33,056 bases of DNA from Deltaproteobacteria bacterium (lineage in GTDB: Bacteria > Desulfobacterota > DSM-4660 > Desulfatiglandales > Desulfatiglandaceae), in the NCBI GenBank assembly GCA_019309145.1, contig JAFDGR010000014.1:1-33056 (forward strand), read 5' to 3'. How positions within the stretch are numbered: the first letter of the stretch is position 1; each line of letters starts with the position of its first letter. Below the pieces are notes generated by a model. That model saw nothing but the letters and a program-made list of their open reading frames with translations, made no database searches and was not told the DNA's origin. Both the position numbers and the translations under genes were made by a program. Positions 8,508 to 16,108 of this stretch are shown here, in pieces.

Positions 8508-8585
8508 TACCACGAAGATCGCGAAGGCCACGAAGCATTTCACCTAAAACCAAGACTTCGTGTTTCTTCGTGCCTTTCGTGGTGA
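8508..8585. repeat. Imperfect palindrome built of CACGAAG-type repeats
   Basis: The left arm (8508-8535) contains ACCACGAAG, GCGAAGG and CCACGAAG at about 10-base steps. The right arm (about 8556-8585) is its imperfect reverse complement, with ACTTCGTG, CTTCGTGCC and TTTCGTGGTGA. The result is a long hairpin of about 28 bp with mismatches, between the response regulator and the ligase gene. Such CACGAAG palindromes are dispersed intergenic repeats in several environmental genomes (recollection, not checked). Confidence 0.65.
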
Positions 8586-8663
8586 ACAGTTGTTGAGATG
8601 ATACTTAAAGGAATGGCGGTAGATTGATAACAAAAAGCAATGAGGATGAGGAGGAAATGATCC

Positions 8664-10319
8664 GTGAAACCGATTCGTTATAAAAAAGAGATGGTGGATG
8701 AATTCTTGCGGGACGGGTACTGGACCCGGGAAACATTCTATGATTTCTGGGATAGGAACGCCCGTGAATACGGCGATCGCGAGGCTCTTGTTGATTCCAA
8801 GTACCGGCTCACCTGGGCGGAAGCAAAGCAACTCGTGGATGCCATGGCCATTTCATGGGTGGAGATGGGGCTTGAAAAATTCTCGCGGGTGATTATCCAG
8901 TCCCCCAACAGTGTCTACGGATTCCTGGCCCGGATCGCCTGTGAACGGGCCGGCCTCATATCCCTGACCGTGTATCCCTACCTCAGGCAACGGGAACTGG
9001 AGTACATGACCGAAAGGACCGAGGCCACAGCCGTCATTATCCCCCACGTCTATCGAAAATTCGACTACCTTGCAATGTACGACACCTTAAAGAAGCAGTT
9101 TGCCCACCTCAAGTATATCTTTCTCTTTGATGATGAGGTGCCGTCTTCCGCCCCTGACAACACCTATTCACTGACGCGGATGGCCAGCGAGCGGGCCGAA
9201 AAACCCATTGAACAAGACGTTCTTGCCGAACGCAAACTGGACCCCATCTGGAACGTGGGGCTGCTCACCAGCACCACGGGCACCACCGGCCTGCCCAAGC
9301 TGGTGGAATGGCCCATTGCTCCGAGGGTCTGCACATCCAAGGCAAGAGTGGATATCTGGAGCCTCACCAAAGAGGATACCACCATGGCGATCGCTCCCCA
9401 TGCGGGAGGGGCCGCAGGGACCCTCACCTACTTTGCCGCTCCCGTGGCAGGGGCCAAGACGGTCATGCTGGAGGAATTTTCCCCTGAGGCCGCACTGGAA
9501 CTTATCCAAAAAGAAAGGGCCACGGCAATCGGGGTGGTGCCGACCCACCTGGTCAGGATGCTGGAAGCGGACCCCTCAAAATATGATTTGAGCTCCCTCC
9601 GGTTCATTCGCTCGGCAGGAGGGTACCTCTCACCACAGGTGGCTGAGGAGGCCGAAAAGGCGTTCGATGCCGTGATCACCAGCGACCTCGGGACCCAGGA
9701 TATGGGCTCTGTATCGGGCTGCCGGGTAGAGGACCCGAAAGAACTGCGGCGGCGTACCGTAGGCCGTATGCTTCCTGGAAACAAGGTCCGGCTATTGGGG
9801 GAGGACGGCAAAGAGGTCTCACCGGGTGAACCCGGGACCCTTTATTTCAGGGGCCCGCATGCGCCGGCCGGCTACTACCGGGACGAGGAACTGACTGCTA
9901 CTGTCTTTGACCCGGACGGCTGGACCACCACCGGAGATATTGTCAAATTCGATCAGAGCTGTCTCTGGATCCTGGGACGCGCCAAAGACATGATCATCAG
10001 GGGCGGTCAGAATATCTATCCGGCCGAAATCGAGGCGCTCCTCAACGAGCACCCCAAGGTGGCCTCGGTTGCTATCGTAGGCTATCCTGATCGTGAGATG
10101 GGAGAGCGTTGCTGCGCATGTGTTATCCCCAAAGCCGGGCAGTCCTTTACCTTCGAGGAGATGGTGGAATTCCTGAAAAGCAAGAACCTGGCCATGTTCA
10201 AGCTCCCGGAAAAAATGGCGCTCATGGAAGCACTCCCCACCGTGGGGGACTCCGGGAAAATCGACAAGAAGGCACTGAAAAAGGACATCGAAACACAAGT
10301 GGCGGCAGGAAAGATTTAA
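8664..10319 (+). CDS. AMP-forming acyl/aryl-CoA ligase, hydroxybenzoate ligase-like
   Basis: 551 residues, usual length for the ANL superfamily. Core motifs are TSTTGTTGLPK near residue 203 (nucleotide P-loop), TTGDIVKF near residue 417, GRAKDMIIRGGQNIYPAEIE near 438-460 (hinge) and the catalytic lysine region SGKIDKK near 528. The APHAGG segment resembles the aryl-acid-activating EntE/DhbE group more than fatty-acyl ligases. The likely reaction is ATP-dependent CoA activation of the hydroxyaryl acid produced by UbiD upstream. The start is GTG 8664 with GAGGAGG 9 bases upstream; the nearby ATG 8657 runs into a stop after eight codons. It lies 10 bases before the Tm-1-like gene. Exact substrate is not determinable. 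Confidence 0.88.
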   Translation: MKPIRYKKEMVDEFLRDGYWTRETFYDFWDRNAREYGDREALVDSKYRLTWAEAKQLVDAMAISWVEMGLEKFSRVIIQSPNSVYGFLARIACERAGLISLTVYPYLRQRELEYMTERTEATAVIIPHVYRKFDYLAMYDTLKKQFAHLKYIFLFDDEVPSSAPDNTYSLTRMASERAEKPIEQDVLAERKLDPIWNVGLLTSTTGTTGLPKLVEWPIAPRVCTSKARVDIWSLTKEDTTMAIAPHAGGAAGTLTYFAAPVAGAKTVMLEEFSPEAALELIQKERATAIGVVPTHLVRMLEADPSKYDLSSLRFIRSAGGYLSPQVAEEAEKAFDAVITSDLGTQDMGSVSGCRVEDPKELRRRTVGRMLPGNKVRLLGEDGKEVSPGEPGTLYFRGPHAPAGYYRDEELTATVFDPDGWTTTGDIVKFDQSCLWILGRAKDMIIRGGQNIYPAEIEALLNEHPKVASVAIVGYPDREMGERCCACVIPKAGQSFTFEEMVEFLKSKNLAMFKLPEKMALMEALPTVGDSGKIDKKALKKDIETQVAAGKI

Positions 10320-10329
10320 GGATACAGCT

Positions 10330-11547
10330 ATGACGCAAAAAACTGCGCTCGTCATCTCGACCCTGGACACCAAGGGCCGGGAGACACTCTACCTCAAAGA
10401 AAAAATAGAGGCCCTGGGAGTCGACACGCTTCTGATGGACATCTCCATGCGGAGCAACGGTCCCTCCCCCGCCGACATATCCCCGGATGAGGTTGTGACC
10501 GCCGGGGGAAGCAGTCTCGAAGAAATTCACGCTTCCAGGGAACGGGCGAAGATTACCAATATTGTCATTGCGGGGGCCTCGCGTATTGCCACGAAACTGT
10601 ATCAGGAAGGAAAGATGGACGGTGTCATAGGCCTCGGCGGATCCACCGGATCACTCATGGCTACCGAGGTGATGCGATCACTTCCTTTCAGTGTCCCCAA
10701 GCTGATGGTCTCTTCCACGGCGGCGCTTCCCGGTCTTTCCACGCGCTACATCGGGACAGGAGATATCGCCCTGTTCCATTCTGTTGTTGAAATTTCCGGG
10801 CTTTCCAATGCCCTGAAAAACGTCCTGGACCGCGCCGCCTGTGCCGTGACCGGCATGATACAGGGTGCAGTAACCCCGGCCGGAAGTAATGAAGCGGGAA
10901 AGGCGATCGCCCTCACTATGCTGGGGCCGTGTGAGAAATGTGCCAGCACCGTCCGGAAAGGCCTGGAGGACAAGGGGTATCAGGTGACGGGATTCTCAGC
11001 CGCCGGCATTGGTGACCGTGCCATGGAAGACATGATCGCCCATGGCCTTTTCCAGGGGGTGGTTGACCTGGCTCCCGGCGGAGTCGGTGAACACCTGTTC
11101 GGGTTCATGCGGGATGCAGGACCCCGGAGGCTTGAATCGGCCGGAGAGGCAGGGATCCCGCAGGTGATCTCCCTTTGCAGCGTCAATCATATGACCCCGA
11201 GAAAGTCAAGGTACAAACCTGAATACAAAAACCGTCCAAAGTATGATCTTGACAAATACCGGACCTGGCTTCGCATGAGCACGGACGAACTCAGGCAGGT
11301 GGCACGAATTTTCGCGGAAAAAATCAACCGTGCCCGGGGCCCGGTCAGGCTGGTGGTGCCCCTGGAGGGATGGTCATCGGTTGACCAGGCGGGAAATCCC
11401 ACGTATGCGCCGGACGAAGACCGTCTTTTCATCCAGGAACTCCGGAACCAGCTCAATCCGGATATTGAGATACGGGAAGTGAACGCGAACATGGAAGAAC
11501 CTGCCTTTGCTCAAGCCCTGCTTGAAGCGGCACTGGAGATCTTTTGA
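10330..11547 (+). CDS. Tm-1-like ATP-binding domain (UPF0261) protein (copy 1)
   Basis: 405 residues. The N terminus LVISTLDTKGRE and the glycine-rich GVIGLGGSTGS near residue 98 are typical of UPF0261, the bacterial family related to the ATP-binding domain of the tomato Tm-1 resistance protein. Further conserved-looking stretches are STAALPGLSTRYIGTGDIALFHS near 134-156 and DLAPGGVGEHLFG near residue 247. The biochemical activity of bacterial members is not established. It is 10 bases after the ligase, and its stop overlaps the LpdD-like start (TTGA), so the two proteins are likely made together. A second copy follows the second UbiD at 27984. The recurrent pairing with UbiD suggests a role in UbiD substrate or cofactor handling. 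Confidence 0.85.
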   Translation: MTQKTALVISTLDTKGRETLYLKEKIEALGVDTLLMDISMRSNGPSPADISPDEVVTAGGSSLEEIHASRERAKITNIVIAGASRIATKLYQEGKMDGVIGLGGSTGSLMATEVMRSLPFSVPKLMVSSTAALPGLSTRYIGTGDIALFHSVVEISGLSNALKNVLDRAACAVTGMIQGAVTPAGSNEAGKAIALTMLGPCEKCASTVRKGLEDKGYQVTGFSAAGIGDRAMEDMIAHGLFQGVVDLAPGGVGEHLFGFMRDAGPRRLESAGEAGIPQVISLCSVNHMTPRKSRYKPEYKNRPKYDLDKYRTWLRMSTDELRQVARIFAEKINRARGPVRLVVPLEGWSSVDQAGNPTYAPDEDRLFIQELRNQLNPDIEIREVNANMEEPAFAQALLEAALEIF

Positions 11548-11945
11548 CGGCGGTTACGGTAAAAACCGCTGAGGGTCACTATGACCTGGAGGCGTCTGTT
11601 CGGAAGATTGGCGAGAATTTCCTCGTGGCTATCTGGGGCGGGGAGCGCCCGCATATCGGCGCGGTGGCTGTTGCCCAGCCGAGACCGAGTCTCAAGGATC
11701 CCGACCGGATCAGCTCCACTGCCTCGGTCTTCTGTCTCCTGGGGCACAAGGAAGATGATCTCGCCAAGGCCGTCGCGGAGATCCTGGCCGCCGCACTGAA
11801 TACGACGGTGGTGGTCACGGCAGGTATGCACTGGGACGGCCTGGATGCTGACAGCATTGCCCTGGTGCTTCAAAACAGCAAGATCCTCGTTGATCTCATT
11901 CTGCGAAAAACAGCTTCCCTCTCCTCGAACACCAAAGGGGAATAA
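11544..11945 (+). CDS. LpdD-like prenylated-flavin chaperone domain protein
   Basis: 133 residues. The sequence around GGERPHIGAVAVAQPRPS (residues 32-49) and VVVTAGMHWDGL fits the LpdD-like domain, named for the small third protein of gallate decarboxylase (LpdB/C/D) and thought to help place prenyl-FMN in UbiD-type enzymes. The start is TTG 11544, overlapping the TGA stop of the upstream gene, with GGAG at 11535-11538. No in-frame ATG or GTG lies near the N terminus, so this start depends on translational coupling. UbiX follows 4 bases later, so cofactor maker and candidate chaperone are neighbours. Family assignment is from memory of the motif. Confidence 0.75.
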   Translation: MTAVTVKTAEGHYDLEASVRKIGENFLVAIWGGERPHIGAVAVAQPRPSLKDPDRISSTASVFCLLGHKEDDLAKAVAEILAAALNTTVVVTAGMHWDGLDADSIALVLQNSKILVDLILRKTASLSSNTKGE

Positions 11946-11949
11946 ATGC

Positions 11950-12522
11950 ATGGCAAAACGAATCGTTATCGGCATTGCAGGGGCCAGCGGCGTGATTTAC
12001 GGCGTTCGCATGCTCCAGTTGCTCCAGAGCAAAGACTATGAAATCCATCTCATCGTATCCGAGGCCGGAGTAAAAAACCTTGCGATTGAAACGGGTTTTG
12101 ACCTTGATCAGGTGGGGACCCTGGCCGACCACGTGTACGATAATCGGGACATGGCCGCCTCCCTCGCAAGCGGGTCATTTCTCACCGAGGGGATGGTGGT
12201 CATTCCCTGCACCATCAAGACCCTCTCCGGAATTGCAAACTCTTACTCCAACAACCTGATCGTAAGGGCCGCGGATGTGACCCTGAAGGAAAAACGAAAA
12301 CTGGTCCTGGTGGTCCGGGAAACCCCTCTCCACAAAGGGCATTTGAGGCTGATGACCATGGCCGCTGATATGGGAGCCCACATCCTGCCCCCTGTCCCGT
12401 CATTTTACCACAAGCCCGAGACCATCGAGGACATCCTGGATCAGACCATCGGAAAAATTTTCGACTATCTTTCAATAGAGCATAATCTATTCAAACGATG
12501 GCAGGGTGAAGGGGAGCGATAA
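11950..12522 (+). CDS. ubiX: UbiX-family flavin prenyltransferase
   Basis: 190 residues, normal for UbiX. Motifs are IGIAGASGVIYGVRML (residues 7-22), VIPCTIKTLSGIANSYSNNL, IVRAADVTLKEKRKLVLVV, RETPLHKGHL and ILPPVPSFYHKPETIEDI. UbiX makes prenylated FMN from FMN and dimethylallyl phosphate, the cofactor both UbiD proteins in this window need. ATG 11950 is chosen over an upstream frame extension because AGGGG lies 9 bases upstream and MAKRIVIGI is the usual N terminus. It is the last gene of the operon and ends 13 bases from the convergent IclR gene. Confidence 0.94.
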   Translation: MAKRIVIGIAGASGVIYGVRMLQLLQSKDYEIHLIVSEAGVKNLAIETGFDLDQVGTLADHVYDNRDMAASLASGSFLTEGMVVIPCTIKTLSGIANSYSNNLIVRAADVTLKEKRKLVLVVRETPLHKGHLRLMTMAADMGAHILPPVPSFYHKPETIEDILDQTIGKIFDYLSIEHNLFKRWQGEGER

Positions 12523-12535
12523 AAGGGAAAGCCGC

Positions 12536-13306
12536 TTACCGTGTTCTTTGACATTCGACTTTTTGACTGATCTCTTCTGCCGCCTGCTTTGTATTCCTGA
12601 TCAACCTCTTCATTCCCTCGTCATTCAGGCCTGTTTTGAATCCAACAACCCAGATGGCTGATGGGACCTGCTTCCAGCCCCTGATGGGCGAAGCCACGGC
12701 CCATACACCTGAAAGATACTCCTCGTAATCAGTGGCATATCCCCTCTTCCTCGCCTGCTCTATCTCTTCAATATAACGCTGTGGATCCGTTATACTGTTC
12801 TCCGTAAACCGTGGGATTTCCTTTTTCATGAGGATTTCTCTGCACTGTTCCTCCTCCATCGACGCCAGGATTACCTTGCCGGTTGCTCCTGCAAAGATCG
12901 GGATGCTTGACCCCCTGGGTGAAGTAATCTTCAAATCCTGCCTCGACTCCACCACATCCAGTATCGTAATACGCATCCCGTTGAGCACGCCAATGTAAGT
13001 CGTTTCCCTGGTCTTCTCCATGAGGTCTTCCAGGACAGGCCTCGCCAGGTCCTTAAGATCAATCTGGGAATAGGCCCGCTTTCCCAGTTCAAAGAGCGTA
13101 AATCCAAGGGTGAATTTTCTCGTCCTGGGATCACGCAAAACCGCACCCAGGTCTTCCAGTGCGGAAACCACCCCGTGGACAGTACCCTTGCTCATCTCCA
13201 GTGCATTTGCCAGATCACTGAGTCCTACTCCGTCGATTGACTTGGAGATCAGTTGCAATATCTGAAAAGCCTTTCCGACAGCAGGAGCCTGATATTTCCG
13301 TGCCAT
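12536..13306 (-). CDS. IclR-family transcriptional regulator (copy 1)
   Basis: 256 residues. The N-terminal winged helix (GKAFQILQLISKS, then GLSDLANALEMSKGTVHGVVSALEDLG) is followed by the IclR ligand-binding domain with TYIGVLNGMRITILDVVES, IPIFAGATGKVILAS and GYATDYEEYLSGVWAVASPI. IclR proteins typically bind an organic acid and control a neighbouring catabolic operon. The gene is divergent from the metF gene cluster, its likely target. GAGGTGA lies 4 bases before ATG. A short inverted repeat, GTTCA-N6-TGAAC (13308-13323), overlaps this ribosome site and could serve self-control. Confidence 0.93.
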   Translation of the reverse strand: MARKYQAPAVGKAFQILQLISKSIDGVGLSDLANALEMSKGTVHGVVSALEDLGAVLRDPRTRKFTLGFTLFELGKRAYSQIDLKDLARPVLEDLMEKTRETTYIGVLNGMRITILDVVESRQDLKITSPRGSSIPIFAGATGKVILASMEEEQCREILMKKEIPRFTENSITDPQRYIEEIEQARKRGYATDYEEYLSGVWAVASPIRGWKQVPSAIWVVGFKTGLNDEGMKRLIRNTKQAAEEISQKVECQRTR

Positions 13307-13557
13307 TGTTCACCTCGCTGAACTTTTTGATTTTTTACACCTTTAAAAAATTCCTGTCAACGAGAAAAACAGTTATGTCAAAATTGATATAATACATTAC
13401 AATTCAAGTAGTTCAATGCTTTTTTCTTGACAATATTTTCTTTTCTGCTATTGTACGATTTATCTTATGCGTTCGTCATCCTGAACAAGCAGGTTATCGC
13501 TCTTTTTCCACGTTCCGTCTGAAACCAGCTCCGGGAAAAGGGCCAAGTGGATTGCAG
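13307..13557. promoter_or_regulatory. Divergent promoter region, IclR gene / metF cluster
   Basis: A/T-rich 251-base spacer with no gene. The plus-strand promoter candidate is TTGACA (13427-13432), 16 bases, TATTGT (13449-13454), driving the metF cluster. The minus-strand candidate for the IclR gene is TTGACA (13360 down to 13355) with TAAAAA (13337 down to 13332) after 17 bases. Both were matched by eye. Confidence 0.45.
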
Positions 13558-14511
13558 ATGAGGAAGACAAAGACACCAAGTAGGCTTGAAAAAGTCCTTA
13601 CGGCAGGACATCTGGCGGTGACATCCGAATGTGGGCCTCCCAGGGGAAGTGATCCCGGCGTCATTATCAAGAAGGCCACATTTATCAAGGACCATGTTGA
13701 CGCTATTAATGTCACGGACAACCAGACGGCAATGACGAGATTGTGCAGTCTGGCATCTGTCATCCACCTCAAATCAATGGGTCTTGAGCCGGTCCTCCAA
13801 ATGGTGGTGAGGGATCGGAACCGGATCGCGCTCCAGAGCGATATTCTTGGAGCGGCCTCTTTTGACATTCACAATATCCTCTGTCTGTCCGGAGACCATC
13901 AAAAATTCGGCGACTGCCCCGATGCGCAGAATGTGTATGACATTGATTCCATGCAGCTCATTCGCATGGCCAGGCATATGAGGGATGAGGGGAAATTTGT
14001 GGGAGGAGATGAGATCAACCGGCCACCCCGCATGTTCGTGGGTGCTGCGGCCAACCCTTTTGCCGACCCGTTTGAAATTCGCGTTCCCCGTCTTGCCAAA
14101 AAAATCCTGGCAGGGGCCGAGTTCATTCAAACCCAGTGCATCTATAATGTGGAAAAATTTGAATTATGGATGAAACAGGTCCGTGACCGGGGTCTCCACG
14201 AAAAGGTTTTCATCCTGGCAGGAATAACCCCCATGAAATCGGCCGGCATGGCGAGATACATGAAAAACCGGGTCCCCGGCATGGATGTTCCTGATGAAGT
14301 TATCAAGAGAATGAGCGGTGTACCGGCAAAAAAACAACCAGAGGAGGGGATCACGATCTGTGTGGAAACCATCCAACGGCTCAAAGAAGTTGAAGGGGTG
14401 CGGGGATTTCACATCATGGCAATTGAGTGGGAAGAGAGAGTCCCGGAAATCGTGGAACGAAGCGGACTCTATCCGAGACCCAAAGAGGATCACAGCGTTT
14501 CAAGAAAATGA
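13558..14511 (+). CDS. metF: Methylenetetrahydrofolate reductase catalytic subunit
   Basis: 317 residues, a TIM-barrel MetF. Typical stretches are VTSECGPPRGSDP near residue 21 (with the active-site glutamate), INVTDNQTA, MVVRDRNRIALQSDILGA, LCLSGDH, FVGAAANPF and ETQ-like FIQTQCIYN near 190. The enzyme interconverts methylene- and methyl-tetrahydrofolate with FAD. ATG 13558 is preferred over TTG 13552. The gene is followed by a ferredoxin and a MetV-like protein, which points to the ferredoxin/iron-sulfur-linked MetVF type of anaerobes rather than a biosynthetic methionine gene. In this setting it could run in the oxidative direction of the methyl branch of the Wood-Ljungdahl pathway. Confidence 0.9.
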   Translation: MRKTKTPSRLEKVLTAGHLAVTSECGPPRGSDPGVIIKKATFIKDHVDAINVTDNQTAMTRLCSLASVIHLKSMGLEPVLQMVVRDRNRIALQSDILGAASFDIHNILCLSGDHQKFGDCPDAQNVYDIDSMQLIRMARHMRDEGKFVGGDEINRPPRMFVGAAANPFADPFEIRVPRLAKKILAGAEFIQTQCIYNVEKFELWMKQVRDRGLHEKVFILAGITPMKSAGMARYMKNRVPGMDVPDEVIKRMSGVPAKKQPEEGITICVETIQRLKEVEGVRGFHIMAIEWEERVPEIVERSGLYPRPKEDHSVSRK

Positions 14512-14639
14512 ACAGAAAAATTTGTTTTTGATAACGCTGTCTCTTAAGCGAACAACGTGAGCTCCGCGAGCGGGATCTTCGCTTCGCTGCGACGAGCGTG
14601 AGGAAATATTTTTTTGCAGAATGAAAGAGGGAAATGCCC

Positions 14640-15026
14640 ATGTCATATTTTGTGGTCAATGAAAACTGTAATGGATGCCTGGCGTGCGTGGAGAACTGCC
14701 CCGCGAACGCGTTGGGCTTTCAAGACAACGGGGAAAAGCGCACTATCTTGCATAACATGGCAAGATGCGTCAGGTGTGCCAATTGCTGGAGGGTTTGTCC
14801 TCAGCAGGCAATAGAATTCCAGCATTTCATGGAAAATGAATGGGATGAAGTCATCTCTCTGGGGCTGGTTCATTGCAGGGTTTGCGGTGAGCCCCTCTAC
14901 ACCGCAAACCTCGAAAAGACCGTGACCGGAAAGACAGGCAGAGAGATTGACGCCCTTTGTCCTAAACACAGGGAGCTCAATTTTGCTGCCAGGCAGGCGC
15001 TGATCCTTTCCGGCAAAAGCATGTGA
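14640..15026 (+). CDS. Two-cluster ferredoxin with C-terminal CxxC...CxxH motif
   Basis: 128 residues. The first half holds two [4Fe-4S] motifs, CNGCLACVENCP and CVRCANCWRVCP. The second half carries CRVC and, about 30 residues later, CPKH, a pattern fit for a zinc or extra metal site. ATG 14640 is chosen because AGAGGG (14626-14631) lies 8 bases upstream; ATG 14634 is only 2 bases from it. It is placed between metF and the metV-like gene (13-base gap to the latter), so it probably carries electrons for that MTHFR complex. Confidence 0.85.
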   Translation: MSYFVVNENCNGCLACVENCPANALGFQDNGEKRTILHNMARCVRCANCWRVCPQQAIEFQHFMENEWDEVISLGLVHCRVCGEPLYTANLEKTVTGKTGREIDALCPKHRELNFAARQALILSGKSM

Positions 15027-15039
15027 AGAGAGGGACAAA

Positions 15040-15708
15040 ATGATCGTAGCCGACCTCAAACCGATTCGTGAGATAGCCGAATCAATATCGCCGTTCCAAA
15101 AAGTCACCATCGTGGCCTGCGGCGGATGCGTCTCTGTTTGTCTGACCGGCGGGGCCAGGAGCGCTGACACGCTGGCGAGAGCGCTTTCTCATCCCAGGCA
15201 TTACCGGAAACGCCCGCCGATCTTTGACACGACCACCATCCAGAGGCAGTGTGAAAAGGATTTCATTGCGGCGTATCTCAAGGTCCCTGATGACACAGAC
15301 GCTATTCTGTCAATGGCATGCGGTGCAGGGGTCCAGACCCTGGCTGAAACCTTCGGCGAGCTCCCTATTATCCCGGCCTTGAATACCAGTTTTCTTGGAT
15401 CGCTTGACGAACCCGGGATATGGCGCGAAAAATGCCAGGGGTGTGGCAGCTGCGTGCTGGCCTTTACCGGCGGCATCTGTCCGGTTACCCGATGTGCCAA
15501 GCACCTTCTCAACGGCCCCTGCGGCGGCTCCAGCAACGGCAAGTGCGAGATAAGCAAGGATGTTGATTGTGCCTGGCAGTTGATCATAGACCGGCTCAAG
15601 GCACTTGGCAGACTCGATGACTATGAGAAACTCTTTCCCATGAAAGACTGGTCATCGGACCGGGGGGGAGGCCCCCGTTCAATGCAATTTTCCGGAGTAA
15701 AAACGTGA
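15040..15708 (+). CDS. metV: MetV-like protein (MTHFR C-terminal zinc/iron-sulfur domain)
   Basis: 222 residues. The N-terminal VACGGCVSVC and the C-terminal cysteine cluster CQGCGSC, ICPVTRCAKHLLNGPCGG and GKCEI match the MetV / methylene-THF reductase C-terminal family. In acetogens and other anaerobes MetV pairs with MetF and links it to an electron partner. Here MetF, a ferredoxin and MetV are consecutive. The protein has no visible membrane or signal segment, so the complex should be cytoplasmic. The exact electron carrier is not clear: no HdrABC or RnfC-like gene is in the window. Confidence 0.85.
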   Translation: MIVADLKPIREIAESISPFQKVTIVACGGCVSVCLTGGARSADTLARALSHPRHYRKRPPIFDTTTIQRQCEKDFIAAYLKVPDDTDAILSMACGAGVQTLAETFGELPIIPALNTSFLGSLDEPGIWREKCQGCGSCVLAFTGGICPVTRCAKHLLNGPCGGSSNGKCEISKDVDCAWQLIIDRLKALGRLDDYEKLFPMKDWSSDRGGGPRSMQFSGVKT

Positions 15709-15813
15709 TAGGTCAAACCAGCAGAAAAATTGCTTCAGTATTAGACGGGTAAACCAGGGAGCCAACAAGAAGTAAAAACCAGATCGTCACATTTCAGAGG
15801 AAAGGAGAATGTT

Positions 15814-16107
15814 ATGGCCGAGCGTAAAACACAATTGTCATCAGCAGAGAGTCTGCGCAAGACCAGGACCTACGGGAAAGTTCGATGCCACAACCCCAGT
15901 TGCATGGAAAGAATCCAGCCACCTGCCGGGGCCGATCATGTCAAATGTCCCACCTGTGGTATGGAGTATCGCCTCTTCTGGGTCAACCCGCAGCTTCCCC
16001 GTATACGGGGACCGGTATGGGATGTCAACCGGAAGATTGCAGAAGAAAGACTGGCTCAGCTTGAGTCACAGACATCCAAGAAGTCCAAAAAGAAAGGGGG
16101 AAAATAG
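15814..16107 (+). CDS. Small zinc-ribbon protein of unknown function
   Basis: 97 residues. A single metal-binding ribbon is visible: CHNPSC near residue 25 and CPTC near residue 47, followed by MEYRLFWVNPQLP and a lysine-rich tail ending KKSKKKGGK. I do not recognise a named family. AAGGAG lies 6 bases before ATG, and the stop is 1 base from the ATG of the AOR-family gene, so tight coupling with it is likely. It could aid assembly or bind the AOR protein, but no function can be stated. Confidence 0.7.
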   Translation: MAERKTQLSSAESLRKTRTYGKVRCHNPSCMERIQPPAGADHVKCPTCGMEYRLFWVNPQLPRIRGPVWDVNRKIAEERLAQLESQTSKKSKKKGGK

Positions 16108-16108
16108 C

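Noticed and set aside
11845-11949. Earlier start for ubiX
   Set aside because: The extra residues overlap the LpdD-like gene and do not belong to UbiX; ATG 11950 has a ribosome site.
14512-14639. Possible repeat or regulatory RNA in the G/C-rich gap after metF
   Set aside because: Only short imperfect pairings (AGCG/CGCT) are visible; too little to call a feature.
15809-16108. In-frame N-terminal extension of about 100 residues on the AOR-family gene
   Set aside because: It overlaps the zinc-ribbon gene, has no AOR-like residues, and the ATG at 16109 gives the family's normal N terminus.
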